The notes beneath the pieces are model-generated. The model did no database searches and was not told where the DNA came from. It was given only the letters and a program-made list of their open reading frames with translations. A program made the position numbers and the translations under genes. Below are positions 14,617 through 22,191 of a DNA stretch of 22,227 nt, piece after piece. The number at the start of each line of letters is the position of its first letter. Position 1 is the stretch's first letter. The stretch is from JBBIII01 sp037446575 (GTDB lineage Bacteria; Bacteroidota; Ignavibacteria; UBA10030). The DNA is taken from assembly GCA_037446575.1 (NCBI GenBank), contig JBBIII010000037.1, positions 1-22,227 of the forward strand. The letters run 5' to 3'.

Positions 14617-16041
14617 ATGAACTCCTATATTGTGGATATTTTTGCAAATGTTTCGTTAATGGCTTTAGTTGCAACCGTATTAATTGCAATAATAATAGAA
14701 GCAGTAAAAACAACGCGCCCAATAGCTGTTTATTATGTAAGTTTGGCTGGACTTACTACCGCCGGATTCTTTTCATTTTTGAATTTCGAAACGGAGACGC
14801 AAAGTTTTGGAGGTATGATAAGGCATGGCGGATACGCAAATTTTTTTAATGTCCTATTTTGTATAACTGCAATTTTAGTCGCAATAATTGCGAGAAATTA
14901 TTTCGAAAAAAAGAGATACAATCGCGGCGAATTTTACATTTTATTGCTTTTCGCTGTAATCGGAATGATGCTTATAGCATCTGCAAATGACTTAATAATA
15001 TTGTTCCTTGGTATCGAATTGATGTCGATTTGTTTGTACGTATTAGCTGGCATAGTTAGAGTTAAAGAGCATGCAACAGAGGCGGCGCTTAAGTACTTTC
15101 TTTTAGGCGCATTTTCGACTGGATTTTTACTGTATGGAATCGCATTGATCTATGGAACTGTTGGCACTACAAATCTAATGTTAATTCGAAATGTATTTGC
15201 AGTAGTATCAACAAATTATTTATTCTTATTGGGCGCAGGATTGTTAATTGTCGGATTAAGTTTTAAGGCGGCGGCAGTTCCTTTCCATATGTGGGCTCCA
15301 GATGTGTACGAAGGTTCTTCAACTCCCGTAACCGCATTTATGTCAACGGCGGCTAAAGCGGCGGCTTTTACGGCGTTTATTACAATTTTTATTAGAACAT
15401 TTGATTTTTTTGGCGGAAGAATAAATGAAGCAATCGCTATTATTGCCGCGGCTTCCATGATTTTTGGAAATATTGCCGCAATCGGTCAATCAAATATCAA
15501 ACGGATGCTTGCCTATTCCAGTATAGCACATGCCGGCTATATGTTGATAGGCATTGCCTCAGGCAGTATTGAGGGGCAAGTGGGCGTAATGTTTTATCTT
15601 GTAGCTTACACGTTTATGAATGTTGGAGCATTTGCAATTGTTGCAATTATTGAGAATGAAGAAGAAAAAAATCTACAGCTCGATGATTATTTAGGATTGC
15701 ATCAAACGCAACCGGTGCTTTCTGCACTTATGGCAATTTTCATGTTTGCGTTATCAGGTATTCCGCCTTTTGCGGGATTCTTTGGAAAATATTTTGTGTT
15801 CTATTCAGCGATAAAATCGAACTTGACATGGTTGGCGGTAATCGGAGTGTTGACAAGTTTTATCTCTGCCTATTACTATATACGAATCGTAGCGCTAATG
15901 TATTTTAGAGAAAGTAAAACAGCGTCTTCTATTAAAATTGCGCATCTACAAATAATTGTCGTAATTATATGCGCGGTTCTCACTTTGTTCTTTGGTTTGT
16001 TTCCATCGAGCATAGTTCAAATTGCACAACGTTTCTTTTAA
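14617..16041 (+). CDS. nuoN: NADH-quinone oxidoreductase subunit N
   Basis: The third antiporter-like channel, 474 residues, 14 helices. Key residues are the glutamate in LGIELMSICLYVLAG (about 133), the lysine in SFKAAAVPFHMWAPDVYEGSS (about 215), STAAKAAAF with the middle lysine, QSNIKRMLAYSSIAHAGYML, and the helix-12 lysine in PPFAGFFGKYFVF. The sequence FHMWAPDVYEG separates it from NuoL/M. The start is ATG 14617, 19 bp after nhaD. It closes the nuo block; nnr follows after 18 bp. Confidence 0.96.
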   Translation: MNSYIVDIFANVSLMALVATVLIAIIIEAVKTTRPIAVYYVSLAGLTTAGFFSFLNFETETQSFGGMIRHGGYANFFNVLFCITAILVAIIARNYFEKKRYNRGEFYILLLFAVIGMMLIASANDLIILFLGIELMSICLYVLAGIVRVKEHATEAALKYFLLGAFSTGFLLYGIALIYGTVGTTNLMLIRNVFAVVSTNYLFLLGAGLLIVGLSFKAAAVPFHMWAPDVYEGSSTPVTAFMSTAAKAAAFTAFITIFIRTFDFFGGRINEAIAIIAAASMIFGNIAAIGQSNIKRMLAYSSIAHAGYMLIGIASGSIEGQVGVMFYLVAYTFMNVGAFAIVAIIENEEEKNLQLDDYLGLHQTQPVLSALMAIFMFALSGIPPFAGFFGKYFVFYSAIKSNLTWLAVIGVLTSFISAYYYIRIVALMYFRESKTASSIKIAHLQIIVVIICAVLTLFFGLFPSSIVQIAQRFF

Positions 16042-16059
16042 TATATAAGGTAATATAAA

Positions 16060-17631
16060 ATGGAACTGGTGTTCACATCAAATGAAATGAAAATGTGCGA
16101 TGAAATAACCATCAATAAATTTGGTGTTCCCGGTTTATTATTGATGGAAAATGCCGGTAGAGGTGTAGTTGAAGTCGTGAAGAAGAGATACTCTCCGCTT
16201 GCAGACAAGAAAGTCCTAATAGTATGCGGGAAGGGTAATAATGGCGGAGATGGATTTGTAATTGCAAGATTATTATCGAACCATGTAAAAAAAGTCGATG
16301 TTTTACTAATGGCGCAAGTCGGAGAATTGAAGGGTGATGCGAAAACTAATTTTGTAATTCTTCAGAAATGGTCAAAAAAATTATCTAAAAGAATTAAACT
16401 TTATAGATTCTCAAAGAAAACTCTAAAAAAACTGAACGGATATCAGATAATTATAGACGCTATATTTGGAACCGGGTTTAATGGGAGTGTAAAGAAACCC
16501 TATTTTGAAATTATAAAATGGCTGAATTCTCAACAAGCTTCTATTGTGGCGGTCGATATTCCCTCTGGAGTAAATGGAACAACGGGGGAAGTAGAAAATT
16601 GCGCAGTGTGCGCTGAAATCACTATTACATTCGGAAATCTTAAATCTGGTTTGGTATGCAATAAAGGAAGGATAAACTCAGGCGCGCTGGAAGTAATTGA
16701 TATAGGAATTCCGGCAGAAGTAACAAAAAAAATTAAATCGCCAACTTTACTTATCGAGCAATCCGATATTCAGAAAATTCTGCCGAAGCGTTCAATATTT
16801 GCGCATAAGTACAGCGTGGGAAAAGTATTTGCGCTTGCAGGTTCAACAGGCTTAACAGGGGCGGCGGCAATGTGCAGTACCTCTGCTCTTCGTGCGGGCG
16901 CAGGTGCTGTAATGTTAGGCGTTCCAGATGTAGTTTATCCAATTCTCGCAAAAAAACTGACCGAGGTAATGACATATCCATTACCATCTACAAAAGATGG
17001 GGCGTTAAGCTTAGATGCTTTTGAACCTATTTTAGAAAAACTAAATTGGGCTGATGTTGTGATTATTGGGCCCGGTTTATCTCAAAGCCCCGAAACGCAA
17101 AAATTGATTGTAAAAATTCTATTTGAATGCAAAGGAAAAATTCTAATTGACGCTGATGGATTAAACGCAATTGCATCAACGGGTGCGGGGAAATTAAAGT
17201 CATTCAAATCAGAATTTATATTAACCCCTCATGTAGGCGAATTTTCGCGGCTTACAAATCTATCGGCAAATGAGATTGAACGAAATAGAATTTCAATTGT
17301 AAGAGAGTATTCAAAAAAGTTTAATTCAGTCGTATTATTGAAAGGCGTTCCCACCGTAACTTCTGCGCAAAATGGAGTTGTCGTTATCAATTCGACGGGT
17401 AATTCTGGAATGGCTACAGCCGGAGCTGGTGATGTTTTAAGCGGAATTATTGCCGCTCTGTGGGCGCAAGGGATGAATGCATTTGACGCAGCAACGACAG
17501 GCGCATTTATACATGGATTATCTGGCGATCTTGTGAAAAATAAAATTGGCGAAAGAAGTTTAATAGCGAACGATCTAATTGAAATTCTTCCGGAAGCTTT
17601 TAAGAAAATAGAGGTAAGCGTTTTAAAATGA
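16060..17631 (+). CDS. nnr: Bifunctional NAD(P)HX epimerase / ADP-dependent dehydratase
   Basis: Repairs hydrated NADH and NADPH: the N-terminal YjeF_N domain epimerises R- and S-NAD(P)HX, and the C-terminal ribokinase-like domain dehydrates S-NAD(P)HX. It has 523 residues, the usual fused length. The epimerase part (about 1-215) shows GKGNNGGDGFVIARLL (about 56-71), IFGTGFNG and VDIPSGVNG. The dehydratase part (about 235-515) shows GSTGLTGAAAM, IGPGLSQ, LIDADGLNAIA, LTPHVGEFSRL, LKGVPTV and the catalytic-aspartate/ATP loop GMATAGAGDVLSG (about 449-461). A weak AAGG lies upstream of ATG 16060. It comes directly after the complex I genes, fitting a role in keeping the NADH pool usable (inference). 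Confidence 0.95.
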   Translation: MELVFTSNEMKMCDEITINKFGVPGLLLMENAGRGVVEVVKKRYSPLADKKVLIVCGKGNNGGDGFVIARLLSNHVKKVDVLLMAQVGELKGDAKTNFVILQKWSKKLSKRIKLYRFSKKTLKKLNGYQIIIDAIFGTGFNGSVKKPYFEIIKWLNSQQASIVAVDIPSGVNGTTGEVENCAVCAEITITFGNLKSGLVCNKGRINSGALEVIDIGIPAEVTKKIKSPTLLIEQSDIQKILPKRSIFAHKYSVGKVFALAGSTGLTGAAAMCSTSALRAGAGAVMLGVPDVVYPILAKKLTEVMTYPLPSTKDGALSLDAFEPILEKLNWADVVIIGPGLSQSPETQKLIVKILFECKGKILIDADGLNAIASTGAGKLKSFKSEFILTPHVGEFSRLTNLSANEIERNRISIVREYSKKFNSVVLLKGVPTVTSAQNGVVVINSTGNSGMATAGAGDVLSGIIAALWAQGMNAFDAATTGAFIHGLSGDLVKNKIGERSLIANDLIEILPEAFKKIEVSVLK

Positions 17632-18020
17632 AGCATTTTATTTTGTATCAATTACCGGCAATAATTTGGGCGGCTATAATATTTATACTTTCTTCTCTAA
17701 CTGCTCTTCCACATTTTATGCCGGCAATTATCGGTTTTGATAAACTTGAGCATATGGCGGCTTTCTTCGTTTTATGTTTTTTATCGTGGCGCGGTTTCTT
17801 CTATCAACTGCGATTTCCATATTTAAAAGAAAAGGCATTGGTTATTGCATTCACCTTTACAATTATTTACGGCTACCTCGATGAATTACATCAATTATAT
17901 GTCCCCGGCCGTTTATTTGATTATTTTGATTTAGCGGCTGATGTAGCCGGGGCAATACTTTTTATAATTTTTCATGCCTTATTTATCGAGCGAAAATATA
18001 AAAAAGTCAACACCCGTTGA
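17628..18020 (+). CDS. VanZ-like family membrane protein
   Basis: 130 residues, four predicted helices. The family pattern is clear: DKLEHMAAFFVLCFL (about 38-52), then YGYLDELHQLYVPGRLFDYFDLAADVAGA in outline (about 83-111), with conserved D, E, H, Q, R and D residues near the membrane face. VanZ-like proteins are known for low-level teicoplanin resistance, but most family members, including this one, have no tested function. It overlaps nnr by 4 bp (ATGA), so it is translationally coupled. Its stop codon overlaps the -35 of the tgt promoter. Confidence 0.85.
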   Translation: MKHFILYQLPAIIWAAIIFILSSLTALPHFMPAIIGFDKLEHMAAFFVLCFLSWRGFFYQLRFPYLKEKALVIAFTFTIIYGYLDELHQLYVPGRLFDYFDLAADVAGAILFIIFHALFIERKYKKVNTR

Positions 18021-18045
18021 CAACTTTCAATTTTCTATCTATATT
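18017..18045 (+). promoter_or_regulatory. Consensus sigma-70-like promoter upstream of tgt
   Basis: TTGACA (18017-18022), a 17-bp spacer and TATATT (18040-18045), the best promoter in the window. The last bases of the spacer plus the -10 again read TATCTATATT. Transcription should begin near 18052, upstream of the terminator at 18079-18107. Confidence 0.82.
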
Positions 18046-18078
18046 TTATCAGAAGTATTATACAAAAATAATTAAACT

Positions 18079-18107
18079 AGCCGCAGGATTTTTTTCTGCG
18101 GTTTTTT
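18079..18107 (+). terminator. Rho-independent terminator between the tgt promoter and tgt
   Basis: CCGCAG (18081-18086) pairs with CTGCGG (18096-18101), extendable by A-G/T-T below (18079-18080 with 18102-18103), with a T-rich loop and a T6 tract. It may end the nuo-nnr-vanZ transcript, but because the promoter lies before it, it would also act on tgt transcripts as an attenuator. Confidence 0.85.
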
Positions 18108-18123
18108 ATTAATAGAAACAGAT

Positions 18124-19272
18124 TTGAAATATAGACTCATAGCACAAGACGGGAAGGCAAGAGCCGGAGTAATTGAGACCGACCACGGAATTATAGAGAC
18201 TCCAGTTTTTATGCCTGTTGGCACGCAAGGCGCTGTTAAAGCAATTGAACAGCGTGAATTAGTGGAACTCGGAACGCAAATCATTTTAGGCAACACGTAT
18301 CATCTTTTTCTTAGACCAGGAATTGATGTAATTGAGCAAGCCGGCGGGTTGCATCGGTTTATAAATTGGCAAAAACCAATTCTTACAGATAGCGGCGGAT
18401 TTCAAGTGTTCAGTTTAAGCGATTTACGAGAAATAAATGATGAAGGCGTCGTTTTTCGTTCGCATCTCGATGGAGCGGAACATGTTTTTACGCCGGAAAG
18501 CGTTATTCAAATTGAAAGGCAATTGGGTTCTGATATAATGATGGTTCTTGATGAATGCACGCCTTATCCTTGCGAATTCGACTATGCGAAGAATTCTAAT
18601 GAGTTAACTATTAAATGGGCAGAGCGCAGTAAAAATGCCGCCGAAAATCAATTACCATTATACGAGCACACGCAAGCGCTGTTTGGAATTGTGCAAGGGA
18701 GCGTTTATCCGGAAATTAGAGAGATAAGCGCTAAAGCATTGGTAAAGATGGATTTCGACGGATATGCAATTGGCGGTTTAGCAGTTGGAGAACCATCGGA
18801 CGAGATGTATAAAATCACCGAATTTACAGAACAATTTTTGCCGTCGCATAAACCGAGATATTTAATGGGCATCGGATTACCTGAAAATATTATAGAATCC
18901 ATTGATCGAGGCATGGATATGTTCGATTGTGTAATACCAACAAGGAACGCGCGTAACGGAATGCTGTTCACGCACAATGGCGCTATTAATATTCGCAATG
19001 CTAAATATAAGTACGACTTCGCACAAATAGATTCAGAATGCGATTGTTATGCTTGCAGGAATTTTACAAAATCATATTTGCGGCATTTATTTGTAACAAA
19101 AGAAATACTCGCTTTGCAACTTGCATCAATTCATAATGTGCACTTCTTTTTATGGATTGCACGCGAAGCGAGAAATGCTATCTTACAAAAGAGATTTCAA
19201 GAATGGAAGATAACAATGCTTGATAAATTACAAATAGAACAAGAAATTATACAAGAATACACCAATACATAA
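18124..19272 (+). CDS. tgt: tRNA-guanine transglycosylase
   Basis: Exchanges guanine 34 in GUN anticodons (Asp, Asn, His, Tyr) for the queuine precursor preQ1. It has 382 residues, normal for bacteria. Motifs are MPVGTQGAVKAI, ILGNTYHLFLRPG, TDSGGFQVFSL (catalytic Asp about 90), FGIVQGS, GGLAVGE, and DCVIPTRNARNG with the nucleophilic aspartate (about 267). Zinc ligands are C-x-C-x2-C (CDCYAC, about 306-311) and the His in SIHNVHF. The start is TTG at 18124; the family N-terminus matches from there, and no ATG or clear RBS is near. yajC follows after 21 bp, the order common in many bacteria. Confidence 0.96.
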   Translation: MKYRLIAQDGKARAGVIETDHGIIETPVFMPVGTQGAVKAIEQRELVELGTQIILGNTYHLFLRPGIDVIEQAGGLHRFINWQKPILTDSGGFQVFSLSDLREINDEGVVFRSHLDGAEHVFTPESVIQIERQLGSDIMMVLDECTPYPCEFDYAKNSNELTIKWAERSKNAAENQLPLYEHTQALFGIVQGSVYPEIREISAKALVKMDFDGYAIGGLAVGEPSDEMYKITEFTEQFLPSHKPRYLMGIGLPENIIESIDRGMDMFDCVIPTRNARNGMLFTHNGAINIRNAKYKYDFAQIDSECDCYACRNFTKSYLRHLFVTKEILALQLASIHNVHFFLWIAREARNAILQKRFQEWKITMLDKLQIEQEIIQEYTNT

Positions 19273-19293
19273 ATTAATTAATAGGAGGAAAAA

Positions 19294-19623
19294 GTGTTTC
19301 AATACTTCACAATTCTAATGGGATCGCCATCGCAGGATGGAGGACCTGGTTTAATGTCTAATCTAATTTTATTCGGTTCGATCATTCTTATATTTTATTT
19401 TATGATAATCCGTCCACAGCAGAGACGTGCAAAAGAACGACAGCGGCTTATTGATAATTTGAAGAAAGGCGACAAGGTAGTAACTTCAGGCGGCATTTAT
19501 GGAACAATTGTCGGCATAGATGATAAAACAGTTCTTGTTCAAATTGCAGACAATGTGAAAGTAAAATTAGATAGAGGATCGATTTCGACGGTAGTTTCAG
19601 AATCGGAACCTGAGAAGAAATAG
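19294..19623 (+). CDS. yajC: Sec translocon accessory protein YajC
   Basis: 109 residues with one membrane helix (about 22-41, LMSNLILFGSIILIFYFMII), then the hallmark RPQQRRAKERQRLIDNLKKG and a small cytoplasmic beta domain (GDKVVTSGGIYGTIVGIDD). It is an accessory of SecDF-YidC in protein export. The start is GTG at 19294 behind AGGAGG. In many bacteria secD and secF follow yajC; here ribBA follows after 5 bp. Confidence 0.95.
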   Translation: MFQYFTILMGSPSQDGGPGLMSNLILFGSIILIFYFMIIRPQQRRAKERQRLIDNLKKGDKVVTSGGIYGTIVGIDDKTVLVQIADNVKVKLDRGSISTVVSESEPEKK

Positions 19624-19628
19624 ATGTA

Positions 19629-20867
19629 ATGAAAAATTTCAACACAATAGAAGAAGCCATAGAGGATTTTCGAACGGGAAAAATTCTCATTGTTGTTGAT
19701 GATGAAGACCGCGAGAATGAAGGTGATTTTGTTTTAGCGGCGGAAAAAGTAACGCCCGAAACAATCAACTTTTTTGTCAAGGAAGGGCGTGGAGTAGTCT
19801 GCGCTCCGATATCTACTACACGTGCAAAGGAATTAAATCTTGACTTGATGGTAGAGGCAAATTCTTCATTACACGAAACGCCATTTACAGTATCGATCGA
19901 TTATATACATGGAACTACAACAGGCGTCTCAGCATCCGATAGAGCCGCAACCGTAAAAGCACTTACAGATCAAAATACTCAAGCTCACGATTTTGCGCGT
20001 CCTGGTCATATATTTCCACTCAGGGCTTTAGAAGGTGGCGTTTTACGACGAGCGGGTCATACAGAAGCAGTTGTCGATTTATGTAATCTTTCTGGGTTGT
20101 ATCCAGCTGGAGTTTTATGTGAAATTCTTTCCGAAGACGGATCTATGGCGCGCGTGCCCGAACTAATGAAAATTGCAGAAAGATTTAATCTAAAAATAAT
20201 CACTGTTCGAGCATTAATAGAATATCGTATCCGACGTGAACGATTAGTACAACATGTTGTCTCTACTCACCTTCCATCTAAATATGGCGACTTCAAAATT
20301 AATCTTTATCGAAGTCAGACAGATAATAAAGAACATATTGCTTTAGTTAAAGGCGAAATTACTCCGGAAATTCCGACTTTAGTTAGAGTGCATTCAGAAT
20401 GTCTAACAGGAGATGTATTCGGTTCGCTCCGTTGTGATTGTAACGCACAACTGATAGCTTCGATGGATAGAATCGAGCGCGAAGGTAAAGGCGTAATACT
20501 TTATATGAGACAAGAAGGTCGAGGTATCGGGTTATTGAATAAGTTGAAAGCATACGGTTTGCAGGATGATGGCTTCGATACTGTGGAAGCAAATGAAAAG
20601 TTGGGCTTTCGTGCCGACTTGCGCGATTATGGCATAGGCGCACAAATACTTAGAGATTTAGGTGTTGGCAAAATGAGACTGCTTACAAATAATCCGAAAA
20701 AAATTATCGGGCTTAACGCTTATGGTCTTGAAGTAGTTGAACGTTTGCCATTAGAAATTAAACCCAATCAGTATAACGCGAGATATCTAAAAATAAAACG
20801 AGATAAACTTGGACATTTGATATTAAACGAATTAGATGATTCTTCAATTATTAAAGAAGTTATATAA
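19629..20867 (+). CDS. ribBA: Bifunctional DHBP synthase / GTP cyclohydrolase II
   Basis: Carries both entry steps of riboflavin synthesis, 412 residues. The N-terminal RibB domain (about 1-200) shows DDEDRENEGDF (Mg/substrate site), TGVSASDRAATV, FARPGHIFPLRA, RAGHTEAVVDL and PAGVLCEI; it makes 3,4-dihydroxy-2-butanone 4-phosphate from ribulose 5-phosphate. The C-terminal RibA domain (about 205-400) has the zinc cysteines in SECLTGDVFGSLRCDC, RQEGRGIGL, and DLRDYGIGA with the catalytic Asp and Arg, then LLTNNPKK; it opens GTP. All key residues of both activities are present, so both should work. ATG 19629 is 5 bp after yajC, and no FMN riboswitch precedes it. Confidence 0.96.
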   Translation: MKNFNTIEEAIEDFRTGKILIVVDDEDRENEGDFVLAAEKVTPETINFFVKEGRGVVCAPISTTRAKELNLDLMVEANSSLHETPFTVSIDYIHGTTTGVSASDRAATVKALTDQNTQAHDFARPGHIFPLRALEGGVLRRAGHTEAVVDLCNLSGLYPAGVLCEILSEDGSMARVPELMKIAERFNLKIITVRALIEYRIRRERLVQHVVSTHLPSKYGDFKINLYRSQTDNKEHIALVKGEITPEIPTLVRVHSECLTGDVFGSLRCDCNAQLIASMDRIEREGKGVILYMRQEGRGIGLLNKLKAYGLQDDGFDTVEANEKLGFRADLRDYGIGAQILRDLGVGKMRLLTNNPKKIIGLNAYGLEVVERLPLEIKPNQYNARYLKIKRDKLGHLILNELDDSSIIKEVI

Positions 20868-20882
20868 ATTCGGAGAAAAATC

Positions 20883-20911
20883 TTGCGTCTAATTTTTTAT
20901 TCAACTACTTT
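20883..20911 (+). promoter_or_regulatory. Possible promoter for greA
   Basis: TTGCGT (20883-20888), a 17-bp spacer and TACTTT (20906-20911). Transcription would begin near 20918, exactly where the leader hairpin sequence GTAATAGCCAT begins. The -10 is weaker than in the other promoters of the window. Confidence 0.5.
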
Positions 20912-20917
20912 ATCTAC

Positions 20918-20965
20918 GTAATAGCCATTGTTAATATAATGATGGCTATTACTTTTGTAATAGCC
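20918..20965 (+). promoter_or_regulatory. greA leader with two mutually exclusive hairpins
   Basis: Three related segments lie in a row: GTAATAGCCAT (20918-20928), its perfect complement ATGGCTATTAC (20942-20952) and GTAATAGCC (20957-20965). The middle segment can pair with the first (11 bp) or with the third (9 bp, TTTT loop), not both. The third segment shares two bases with the base of the terminator that follows, so pairing of segments 2 and 3 would weaken it. This is attenuator-like geometry. Confidence 0.65.
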
Positions 20966-20999
20966 CTTCAAGCCGATCTCTGCTTAAGGGATTTTTTTT
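20964..20999 (+). terminator. Rho-independent terminator in front of greA
   Basis: CCCTT-C-AAGC (20964-20973, one bulged C) pairs with GCTTAAGGG (20982-20990), followed by A and eight T (20992-20999). It can end the ribBA transcript and, if the promoter at 20883 is real, would also stop greA transcripts about 80 nt after their start. The greA RBS follows 6 bp later. Confidence 0.85.
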
Positions 21000-21016
21000 C
21001 GGTTAAAGGAGTAAAT

Positions 21017-21505
21017 ATGATTGATAGCAATAACAATGGTAAGGTTTATTTAACGCGTGAAAAACTTACGGAATTAGAAAAAGAATTGCGCGAGATGAAA
21101 ACAATAGGGAGAGCCGAAATGGCCGCAAAAATTGCTGAAGCTCGAGGATATGGCGACCTGAGTGAAAACGCAGAATACGACGCCGCAAAAGAAGCACAAC
21201 AACATCTCGAGTTACGAATTGCAAAGTTGGAAGAAACTCTTTCGCGCGCCCAAATTATCGACGCCGCTTCATTGCCAACTGATAAAGTATATATACTTTC
21301 CCTCGTAAAATTACAGGATCAAATAACTAAACAGATAATTGAGTATCGCCTTGTTGCACCGGAAGAAGCTGATTATGAGCAAAACAAGATATCTGTTACA
21401 TCACCAATAGGTAAAGGATTACTTGGAAAGAAAACTGGGGAGGTAGTGCAAATTAAAGTTCCGGCAGGAGTTTTAGAATATAAAATTTTGGAAATCAATC
21501 ATTAA
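21017..21505 (+). CDS. greA: Transcription elongation factor GreA
   Basis: 162 residues. It enters the RNA polymerase secondary channel and stimulates cleavage of backtracked RNA. An N-terminal antiparallel coiled coil (about 10-80) has the acidic tip GDLSENAEYD, where Asp47 and Glu50 correspond to the two Mg-coordinating acids. The C-terminal FKBP-like domain includes YRLVAPEEAD and SPIGKGLLGKKTGEVV. I chose ATG 21017 with AAAGGAG before it. An in-frame ATG at 20939 would add 26 residues, but they would be read through the hairpins and terminator and do not match the family. The leader suggests control at the level of premature termination. Confidence 0.95.
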   Translation: MIDSNNNGKVYLTREKLTELEKELREMKTIGRAEMAAKIAEARGYGDLSENAEYDAAKEAQQHLELRIAKLEETLSRAQIIDAASLPTDKVYILSLVKLQDQITKQIIEYRLVAPEEADYEQNKISVTSPIGKGLLGKKTGEVVQIKVPAGVLEYKILEINH

Positions 21506-21557
21506 TATAAATCATTAACTACCGAGAGTCTATTCTACTTTTTGACTAATATTATGT

Positions 21558-22073
21558 ATGTATAAGAATTTAGAATTGAAAGTTCGTATTGTTTCTTTAG
21601 CAAAAACAATCGACATAGCAAAAAAAATAGGGGCAAGGGAAAAAGAAATTTTATTTCAGAAAGATATTTATTTTAAGATAAGAGAAGGAAGGTTAAAACT
21701 TAGAATAATCAATAGTCAATCTGCAGAATTAATTTTCTATAATAGACCAAATAGAAAAGGAAGTCGTTATTCAAATTATACTATTTTAAAGATAAATGAT
21801 ATCAAAAGTGTTCAATCTTTTTTTGCTGATATTTATGGAATAAGTAGAATTGTAGAAAAAAGGCGTCGCCTTTATATTTTTAAGAATGCTCGGATTCATA
21901 TAGACAAAGTAACTGGACTTGGCAATTTTCTTGAATTTGAAGTTATAATAAATAAAGGGGATAAGGAGGCTAATGAATTAATGAATTTTTTAATTTCTCA
22001 ATTTTATGTTAAACCATCGGAAATTGTAGCCGGTTCATATTGTGATTTAATAAAAGCCAAAAACTGTGTATAA
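21558..22073 (+). CDS. CYTH-domain protein (class IV adenylate cyclase/triphosphatase family)
   Basis: 171 residues forming one CYTH triphosphate tunnel domain. The N-terminal motif is NLELKV (4-9), the place of ExExK, with Asn instead of the first Glu. YFKIREGRLKLR, ELIFYNRPNRKGSR and the C-terminal block RLYIFKNARIHIDKVTGLGNFLEFEV in outline fit the CyaB-like branch, and the acidic FLEFE supplies metal ligands. Members are adenylate cyclases or inorganic/thiamine triphosphatases, and the sequence does not decide between them. The gene is richer in AT, lysine and isoleucine than its neighbours. The start is ATG 21558; an ATG at 21554 runs into a stop after three codons. No RBS is visible. 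Confidence 0.85.
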   Translation: MYKNLELKVRIVSLAKTIDIAKKIGAREKEILFQKDIYFKIREGRLKLRIINSQSAELIFYNRPNRKGSRYSNYTILKINDIKSVQSFFADIYGISRIVEKRRRLYIFKNARIHIDKVTGLGNFLEFEVIINKGDKEANELMNFLISQFYVKPSEIVAGSYCDLIKAKNCV

Positions 22074-22191
22074 TTTCTTTTCTGATTTTTTAATTAATCC
22101 ATTCTAATACTGTTCTTTGACCCTCCTTTCCGTGTATATTCAGGGGGATACCATGTACCTTCCGATTTCCAAAAAACTACTTAATATCAAC

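Noticed and set aside
17229..17651. 140-codon minus-strand frame opposite nnr
   Set aside because: It is an antisense shadow of the conserved NAD(P)HX dehydratase domain with no family features.
18045..18123. preQ1 riboswitch in the tgt leader
   Set aside because: The short A-rich tract and hairpin do not fit the preQ1-I consensus; only a terminator hairpin can be supported.
19600..19628. FMN riboswitch before ribBA
   Set aside because: There are only 5 bp between yajC and ribBA, with no conserved RFN element upstream.
20939..21016. Upstream ATG giving GreA a 26-residue extension
   Set aside because: It would be translated through the leader hairpin and terminator, has no RBS and has no match to the family; ATG 21017 has a good RBS.
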